64,000 nucleotides of DNA from Cystobacter fuscus (lineage in GTDB: Bacteria; Myxococcota; Myxococcia; Myxococcales; Myxococcaceae): assembly GCF_002305875.1 (NCBI RefSeq), contig NZ_CP022098.1, positions 5,456,001-5,520,000 on the forward strand. The letters are read 5' to 3'. Under the pieces are notes generated by a model, which saw only the letters and a program-made list of their open reading frames with translations, was not told the DNA's origin and did no database searches. A program made the translations under genes and the position numbers. Below are positions 58,659-64,000 of the stretch, piece by piece; position 1 is the first letter of the stretch, and every line of letters starts with the position of its first letter.

Positions 58659-59566
58659 GAGCGGGAAGCTCCTCGGAGGCGATCGTGTCCGGCGTGGGTC
58701 CGCTTCCGTTGTCGGAGCGGGAGTTCTCCCTCTTCCAGACGTTGGTGGAGCGGGAGGCGGGCATCCACCTGGGCCCCTCGAAGCAGGCGCTGCTGGTGGG
58801 GCGGTTGTCCCGGCGGGTGCGGGCGCTGGGGCTGACGTCCTTCGGTGCCTACTACCGGTTCGTCTGCATGCGCGGCAACGAGGAGGAGCGGGTGCGGATG
58901 TTGGATTGCCTCTGCACCAACGAGACGCACTTCTTCCGCGAGCCGGGGCAGTTCGAGTTCCTGCGGCAGCGCGTCTTCCCGGAGTGGACGCGGCGAGCGG
59001 CGCAGGGCCTGATGACCAGGCGCGTGCGGGTGTGGAGCGCGGGGTGCTCGACGGGAGAGGAGCCCTACTCGCTGGCGATGGCGTTGCTCTCGCACTTCCC
59101 ACCGGGCTCGGGGTGGGAGTTGGAGGTGCTGGCGACGGACCTGTCCACCTGGGCGCTGGAGCGGGCGAGGCAGGGGCTCTGGCCGGTGGAGCGGGCGGCC
59201 GGCATCCCCCGGCCCCTGCTGCGGACCTTCATGCTCAAGGGGGTGCGCGGCCAGGAGGGGTGGATGAAGGCGGGTCCGGAGCTGCGGGCGGTGCTGCGCT
59301 TCGCGCGCGTCAACCTGAACGAGGAGCACGGCTGGCCGGAGGGGCCTTTCGAGCTCATCTTCTGCCGCAACGTGCTCATCTACTTCGGGGCCCAGGCCCG
59401 GGCCCGGGTGTTGAGCTCGCTGCTGCGCCGGCTACCTCCGACGGGCTACCTCTTCCTGGGTCACGCCGAGAGCCTCACCGGCAGCGCCGAGCCCGCTCGC
59501 TGCGTGGCTCCCAACATCTATTGCGCGAAGTCCCCGCAGCCCGTGGGTGGCGGAGGCCCCGCTTGA
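58655..59566 (+). CDS. cheR: Chemotaxis protein methyltransferase CheR
   Basis: 303 residues. Methylates receptor glutamates with S-adenosylmethionine. N-terminal helical domain, then SAM-binding VRVWSAGCSTGEEPYSLAM, and FELIFCRNVLIYFG near the C-terminus; both are diagnostic. No CheB methylesterase follows, so demethylation must come from elsewhere or not occur. It could bind the conserved DFKRF tails of the two receptors. Confidence 0.95.
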   Translation: MRAGSSSEAIVSGVGPLPLSEREFSLFQTLVEREAGIHLGPSKQALLVGRLSRRVRALGLTSFGAYYRFVCMRGNEEERVRMLDCLCTNETHFFREPGQFEFLRQRVFPEWTRRAAQGLMTRRVRVWSAGCSTGEEPYSLAMALLSHFPPGSGWELEVLATDLSTWALERARQGLWPVERAAGIPRPLLRTFMLKGVRGQEGWMKAGPELRAVLRFARVNLNEEHGWPEGPFELIFCRNVLIYFGAQARARVLSSLLRRLPPTGYLFLGHAESLTGSAEPARCVAPNIYCAKSPQPVGGGGPA

Positions 59567-59666
59567 CGGGTCCTTCACCCGCGCTTCCCTCGCGCTCTGT
59601 TTGGCATTGGATGAGTTGTCTCTCCTTGGCTTGATCCAGGGAGAACGCAGGGGTTAGGCTTATCGG

Positions 59667-61157
59667 ATGGATCAAAATCTAGAAACAGCATCGAACACCG
59701 GGTCCTCCATGCGTTCGGAGCCGAGCGGAGCGACGAAGTGGCCATGGGAGAACCTCGTCTTCGAGGGAGGAGGCGTCAAGGGCGTCGCGTACTCTGGAGC
59801 ACTCCAGGTCCTCGAGGAGGAAGGCATCTACCCAAACCGCATCAAGCGGGTCGCGGGCGCGAGCGTCGGGAGCCTGTGCGCGACCTGGACCGCGCTGGGG
59901 TTCCCAGCGCAGGAGATGGCTAGAATCTTGAAGTCGACCGACTTCACCTGGCTCATGCAGGACGCGCGCATGGGAATGCTCGGCGGACTCTTCAATATCT
60001 TTCGTTCTTACGGGATGAACCCTGGCGCGCGCCTGCTCGAGTTCGTCGGAGAGCATCTCGCTTCGGGGGCAGGCTCCAAGGACGTGACCTTCGCGCAGCT
60101 CCTCGAGCGGACCGGCCGGGAGCTGTGCGTGCCGATCACCAACGTCTCCCGGATGAACATCGAGTACTGCCATCCCAAGACGACGCCGAACATGCCGGTG
60201 CGGGTCGCCGTCACCGTCAGCATGTCACTCCCGGTGCTCATGCGGCCTTACCGGGTCTTCCGGACGCTCGGTACGGGCAGTGGTGCCTGGGACGAGGAAG
60301 ACCTCTACACGGACGGCGGTGTTCTCAACAACTACCCCTTGCGCGCCTTCGATGGTTGGTGGCTCTCGATGCGTCCCGAGGACACCTTCCTGCGCCGGCT
60401 GCGGCCCTTCTCGCAGATCGAGCAGCTCGCCGATCCGGCGAAGACGTTCTTTCCGCCCAACCCGGCGACGCTGGGGTTCACCGCGTTCAATGCCGATGAT
60501 CAGGATATCACCTCCGCCTGGCTCGCCGACGGCGCCAGCCCGCCGCCTCGCCCGGATACCAAGCTCTCCCGGGCGCGCAAGGCGATAGATGTCGCCATCC
60601 AGAAGCGGGACGCCAGGGTCGCGGACCTGGAGAGCGCCTTCGGCAGGCTCCTGGAGTCCCTGGCGAACGTCGAGCGCAACGGAGACGGGCGGATCAGCCG
60701 GAAGGAGTGCGAGGACCTCTTCACGAGCGGCAAGTTCACGAAGGATGACGCCGTCCTGCTCTTTGGCTCGACCCACGTGCAGGACATCTTCACGCAGCTC
60801 GACGAGAGCAAGGATGGCTTCGTGGACATGGGGGAGTTGCAGAAGTTCATGGACGCGCGCAACGTCGACCTCACCACCCGCCTGCTGGGAGGCTTTCGGA
60901 CGAGGAAGACCCTCTCCGTGGGCGACTTCATGTCGGGTCTGCTCAACACCATCCTCGCCTCCAGTCAGCGCAAGGACATGGCGCCGACGGACCGGGGCCG
61001 CACGGTGCCGATCTACACCGACTACATCGGCACGTCGGACTTCCGCCTCATGCCGGCCGACTACGACTTCCTGGTGGAGTCGGGTGCGCGCTACACCCGG
61101 GCCTTCCTGAATGCCCATGCGGCGCAGCGCCAGGAGCTCAGCCAGAAACCCGCTTGA
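59667..61157 (+). CDS. Patatin-like phospholipase with EF-hand pair
   Basis: 496 residues. Patatin core: FEGGGVKG (32-39, oxyanion hole), GASVG (64-68, nucleophile Ser66) and the catalytic Asp216 in YTDGG. The region after ~300 contains two EF-hand loops, NGDGRISRKE (~338) and DESKDGFVDMGE (~379), which should bind Ca2+. Calcium control of a patatin lipase is unusual in bacteria. No signal peptide; action on host, prey or own membranes is open. Its 3' end overlaps the convergent spermidine-synthase-like gene by 20 bp. Confidence 0.9.
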   Translation: MDQNLETASNTGSSMRSEPSGATKWPWENLVFEGGGVKGVAYSGALQVLEEEGIYPNRIKRVAGASVGSLCATWTALGFPAQEMARILKSTDFTWLMQDARMGMLGGLFNIFRSYGMNPGARLLEFVGEHLASGAGSKDVTFAQLLERTGRELCVPITNVSRMNIEYCHPKTTPNMPVRVAVTVSMSLPVLMRPYRVFRTLGTGSGAWDEEDLYTDGGVLNNYPLRAFDGWWLSMRPEDTFLRRLRPFSQIEQLADPAKTFFPPNPATLGFTAFNADDQDITSAWLADGASPPPRPDTKLSRARKAIDVAIQKRDARVADLESAFGRLLESLANVERNGDGRISRKECEDLFTSGKFTKDDAVLLFGSTHVQDIFTQLDESKDGFVDMGELQKFMDARNVDLTTRLLGGFRTRKTLSVGDFMSGLLNTILASSQRKDMAPTDRGRTVPIYTDYIGTSDFRLMPADYDFLVESGARYTRAFLNAHAAQRQELSQKPA

Positions 61158-61905
61158 AGGACACCACACTCTCCACCAGCTCTGGGTAGTCCAGCTCGCG
61201 CGCGAGCCGCCAGAGTCGCTGCCGGAACAGGGGCTCGGGGGGGAGGGGCTCCAGCGTGCCCACCAGGATGAGGTTGTTGTACTGCGGGGCACCTCGCAGC
61301 ATCGCGCAGTCCTCGAAGGAACGGGCGAAGGTCTCGATTCGCTTCGCCACGTTCCGTGGATCCTCCAGCGCGACGTTGATCACCGCCACGCCCCCGAACG
61401 AGAGCCTGTGCCGGACATCCTCGAAGACGCGCGATTCCTTCAGGTGATCCGGAGTGCCTCGGTCCAGGAAGGCATCGAGGAAGATGAGATCGTAGCGTGA
61501 GCCCTGCCGCGTCATGAAGCGGGAGCCGTCATCCACATGGATGTGCAGCCGGTGGTCCTCACGGACTCCGAAGAAGCGCCGGGCCATGTCCACCACCACC
61601 GGGTTGAGTTCCACCACGTCGATCCGTGCCCTGCGGGGCAGGAGCCGGTGCAGAAGCATGGGAAACGAGCCTCCGCCGAGGCCCACCACCAGGATTCGAG
61701 AGCGGCCCTGGGTGAGCGCGAGCCCGGCGGTGGCCACGCGCACGTAGTCGATGGGGACCGCCAGCGGATCGCTCTTGAGAATGGCACTCTGGAGGGTGCC
61801 ATCCGGGTTGTCGAAACGCAGCGAGCGCTGGTCGCCCTCGTCCACGACGTACACGGACCCGAAGGGCGAGTCGGCTTCGTGGACCACCGTTGCTGATTCG
61901 TTCAC
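61138..61905 (-). CDS. Spermidine/spermine-synthase-like protein
   Basis: 255 residues from a GTG at 61905. Class I SAM-fold: ILVVGLGGGSFPMLLHRLLP, IDVVELNPVVVDMARRFFG and YDLIFLDAFLD, the pattern of the polyamine synthase family. The aminopropyl-acceptor Asp of true SpeE is represented by LDAF; whether it uses decarboxylated SAM or is a methyltransferase-like paralogue is uncertain, as many bacteria carry non-polyamine members. It is coupled to the upstream methyltransferase (GTGA overlap). Confidence 0.85.
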   Translation of the reverse strand: MNESATVVHEADSPFGSVYVVDEGDQRSLRFDNPDGTLQSAILKSDPLAVPIDYVRVATAGLALTQGRSRILVVGLGGGSFPMLLHRLLPRRARIDVVELNPVVVDMARRFFGVREDHRLHIHVDDGSRFMTRQGSRYDLIFLDAFLDRGTPDHLKESRVFEDVRHRLSFGGVAVINVALEDPRNVAKRIETFARSFEDCAMLRGAPQYNNLILVGTLEPLPPEPLFRQRLWRLARELDYPELVESVVSFKRVSG

Positions 61906-63125
61906 GAGGAAATCTCCGCCCTTGACGCGATGAGGGCGATATTGCGTGGGGAGAGGTGCGGTTCGAAGACCTGCAGGAGTTCGACCTGAAAGCCCATCTC
62001 CTCGAGGAGGAGCGCGCGATCGAGCAGGATCACGAGCTCCAGGGCCCTCGCGAAGCGATCCCTCAGCAGATGGTAGAGGAAGATGCGCCTCGCCTCGAGA
62101 CGAGCGGACGATTCAAAGGAATCCAGCTCGGCGTCCGTCATGCCGACATCGAGTCGCAGGCGCTCCAGGCGATCACGCGCATAGGCCGCGAAACTCCCGG
62201 CATAGAGCTTCTTGGGTGCATCCCCCGCCCGTACGAAGCCGAGCGCGGGAAACTTCCGCCTCAGCAGGAGATCGAGCGCGAACCGTTGCTGGTAGACGCG
62301 CTTCATCAGCGCGAATTCCGCCTCGGTCTTGTGGTGTCGTCCACGCGTCGCCAGGAACAGGGCACGTCGGGTGATGGGAAGTGCATGCGCCTTCCCGAGG
62401 CGGGAGACAGGGTAGTCCCGTGCGGCATCCATCTGGTCGTAGCAGCAACCAAAGTTCAGGAGGAGTCCTGCCTGCTGGCTCTTGCGAATCTGCGTCAGCG
62501 CGAGCGACCCGCAGGTGTGTAGGCCAATCGAGACCCGATCCTGACCGGAAAAGAGCGGATCAATCTCACCCTGCGGCCCATCTTCGACGGAGGAGTGGAT
62601 GAAACACAGCTTTTCCCGCGGCAGGCTCCTTGCCCTTCGCAGCCAGTCCCGACCTTTCTCCTGCAAAGCGGCATCACGATCAATGCTGTGGAAGGTCCAA
62701 TCGAAAGTCCTGACACAGAGACGAGCGAGATGTCCCATGCCGCCACCGATGTCGACCGCCTGGCGAATCGTCCTGGTTCTCGGTCCGAGCAGGGCGAGGA
62801 CCCGCTCGATCTCATGAGCCTTCTTGGCATTGAGTCCCTGTGCGTCCGCGGTCGTCAGACGTTGAACGCCTTCATGCCAGGGCAGGGCTGTCAGCTCACG
62901 AAGAGCGAGCACGAGCGAGTACAGCGATCGGGGAGGCTCACCTGGAAGCTCCCCAGCATCCAGCCTCCGTTCACCCTCGTCGTCGAGTGATTCAGCGTAG
63001 GGCAGCCAGGCCTCGGGATAAGCGGCTCCGGACTCCGGCCAGTTCTGGAGGATGGAACGTGACCAGAGCTCGGACCACGGCCTGAGCAGGTCGGTGAGCG
63101 CTTTCAACCGATCTTGAAGGTTCAT
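61902..63125 (-). CDS. SAM-dependent methyltransferase domain protein
   Basis: 407 residues from the ATG at 63125 (a GTG at 63137 is an alternative); the frame is open further upstream, but that is antisense to the metN start. The SAM motif is AVDIGGGMGHLARLC, with the Asp-containing HSIDRD beta-2 end and GLHTCGSLAL; this layout resembles the METTL25/RrmJ-like methyltransferase group. The C-terminal half is helical and probably substrate-binding. It precedes and overlaps the spermidine-synthase-like gene, suggesting a two-enzyme unit. Substrate unknown. Confidence 0.8.
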   Translation of the reverse strand: MNLQDRLKALTDLLRPWSELWSRSILQNWPESGAAYPEAWLPYAESLDDEGERRLDAGELPGEPPRSLYSLVLALRELTALPWHEGVQRLTTADAQGLNAKKAHEIERVLALLGPRTRTIRQAVDIGGGMGHLARLCVRTFDWTFHSIDRDAALQEKGRDWLRRARSLPREKLCFIHSSVEDGPQGEIDPLFSGQDRVSIGLHTCGSLALTQIRKSQQAGLLLNFGCCYDQMDAARDYPVSRLGKAHALPITRRALFLATRGRHHKTEAEFALMKRVYQQRFALDLLLRRKFPALGFVRAGDAPKKLYAGSFAAYARDRLERLRLDVGMTDAELDSFESSARLEARRIFLYHLLRDRFARALELVILLDRALLLEEMGFQVELLQVFEPHLSPRNIALIASRAEISS

Positions 63126-63243
63126 CCTCTTCCACTTCACCCACCACGAACGAGCACCTGAATACAGGCCGCGTATCCCGCGAGAAGGAAGAAGTATACT
63201 CGACCGTCCTGTACCGGGATGAAAGCCCTCCAAGCCGTTGGCG

Positions 63244-63274
63244 TTGACATTGGACGGGTGTCCGTTATAACGGA
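63244..63274 (+). promoter_or_regulatory. Promoter with overlapping palindromic operator upstream of metN
   Basis: TTGACA (63244-63249), a 16-bp spacer and TATAAC (63266-63271). The perfect 14-bp palindrome TCCGTTATAACGGA (63261-63274) covers the -10. A repressor bound there would block RNA polymerase. A second short repeat, GGAC-GGGT-GTCC, lies in the spacer. Confidence 0.75.
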
Positions 63275-63348
63275 TGCGGCCGAAGAGGTGCTGGGTTCGC
63301 GGCGTTCCAACCCACTCCATGTCTGGGCCTCGAGCCCGGAGGGCTTCA

Positions 63349-64000
63349 GTGATTCGGCTGCGAAATCTGGTGAAGACCTTCTCCTCCGCGAAGGGAGCGG
63401 AGAGGGCGCTCGACGGAGTCTCGCTCGAGATCTCCAAGGGCGAGATGTTTGGGATCATCGGGCGCAGCGGCGCGGGCAAGACGACGCTCTTGAGGACCAT
63501 CAACCTGCTCGAACGGCCAGAGCAAGGCTCCGTGGAGGTGGACGGGAGCGACCTGACGCGGCTCGACGAACCGGCGCTGGCCAATGCGAGACGCGACATC
63601 GGCATGGTGTTCCAGAACTTCGGGTTGCTCGCGCGGCGGACCGTGGCTGGGAACGTCGCCTTGCCGCTCGAGCTGGCGGGCCACTCGCGCGCGGACATTC
63701 TTCCTCGGGTGCGCTCGCTGCTGGCGCGGGTGGGACTGAAGGACAAGGAAGAAGCGTGGCCGTCTCAGCTCAGCGGAGGCCAGAAGCAACGCGTGGGGAT
63801 TGCGCGGGCGCTCGCCACCTCTCCCAAGCTGCTCTTGTGCGACGAGGCCACCTCGGCGCTCGATCCAGAGACGACGACGCAGATCCTCGAGCTGCTCCGC
63901 GAGCTCAACGAGGAGCTGGGGCTGACCATCGTCTTCGTCACGCATGAGGGAGACGTCGTCAGGCGGCTCGCGGACCAGGTAGCGGTCATGGAGGGTGGTC
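63349..64000 (+). CDS. metN: Methionine-type ABC importer ATP-binding protein (3' end outside window)
   Basis: From a GTG at 63349, with GGAGGG about six bases before it, the protein starts [15 protein letters not shown] as MetN proteins do. Walker A is GRSGAGKTT, the Q-loop [27 protein letters not shown], signature LSGGQKQR, Walker [13 protein letters not shown] and switch His VTHEGD. The [10 protein letters not shown] stretch is characteristic of the MetN branch. The gene runs off the window, so MetI/MetQ partners cannot be checked. ATG at 63319 would add ten residues. Confidence 0.88.
   Translation, partial: MIRLRNLVKTFSSAKGAERALDGVSLEISKGEMFGIIGRSGAGKTTLLRTINLLERPEQGSVEVDGSDLTRLDEPALANARRDIGMVFQNFGLLARRTVAGNVALPLELAGHSRADILPRVRSLLARVGLKDKEEAWPSQLSGGQKQRVGIARALATSPKLLLCDEATSALDPETTTQILELLRELNEELGLTIVFVTHEGDVVRRLADQVAVMEGG

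Overview
The window reads as a chromosomal segment of a myxobacterium, most likely of the suborder Cystobacterineae (Archangium, Cystobacter, Melittangium or Myxococcus type). Reasons: very high GC with strong G/C third-position bias, eukaryote-like Ser/Thr kinases, ADYC-domain and Cys-rich lipoproteins, a lexA operator that nearly matches the Myxococcus-type SOS box, a chemosensory cassette, and a low-GC sigma-factor/kinase pair. The genus call is inference; no rRNA is present.

1-13.8 kb is housekeeping: the 3' part of valS with an acidic plus lysine-rich tail, nadC, a PafA-like secreted phosphatase, a YbgC thioesterase, glpX, a START-like protein, a 59-residue small gene, an ADP-ribosylglycohydrolase, eno, surE overlapping an NlpD-like LysM/M23 lipoprotein, a TolB-like/barrel protein and a TPR lipoprotein.

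13.8-21.5 kb is the most unusual region and has two RiPP-like loci. (i) A 55-residue microviridin-type graspetide precursor (PFFARLLE leader helix, two TxKYPSD cores), with no recognisable MdnB/MdnC ligase in the window. (ii) A minus-strand cluster: a consensus-like promoter, a 90-residue Q10-containing peptide gene, a strong intrinsic terminator, a HExxH protein of the putative alpha-ketoglutarate-dependent peptide beta-hydroxylase family, a PDZ protein (apparently frameshifted in a G run), a 287-residue protein that may be a divergent ATP-grasp relative, and an ABC-type permease. A LolD/MacB-type ATPase gene is divergent on the other side of the promoter.

21.5-32.6 kb has lexA with its operator, a three-receiver hybrid kinase with a degenerate GGDEF domain overlapping a second histidine kinase, a decayed Cys-rich gene, a fatty acid desaturase, a YdjM-like membrane protein, a secreted lipoprotein, chrA and tRNA-Arg(CCU) with a terminator.

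32.8-52.4 kb is accessory: a GXWXG/DUF4334 protein, a lower-GC sigma factor whose region-4 module is tandemly duplicated, facing a zinc-finger/kinase/STAND/FGE protein, an ADYC protein, a truncated CHAT protease, a Cys-rich lipoprotein, a beta-propeller di-heme cytochrome divergent from a MalT-type LuxR regulator, a membrane protein, a membrane Ser/Thr kinase and an M20 metallopeptidase lipoprotein.

53.1-59.6 kb is a chemosensory cassette cheA-mcp-mcp-cheW-cheR without cheB or cheY; the two receptors are tandem duplicates. 59.7-64 kb has a patatin/EF-hand protein, a spermidine-synthase-like protein, a methyltransferase and the start of a MetN-type ABC importer behind a promoter with a perfect palindrome over its -10.
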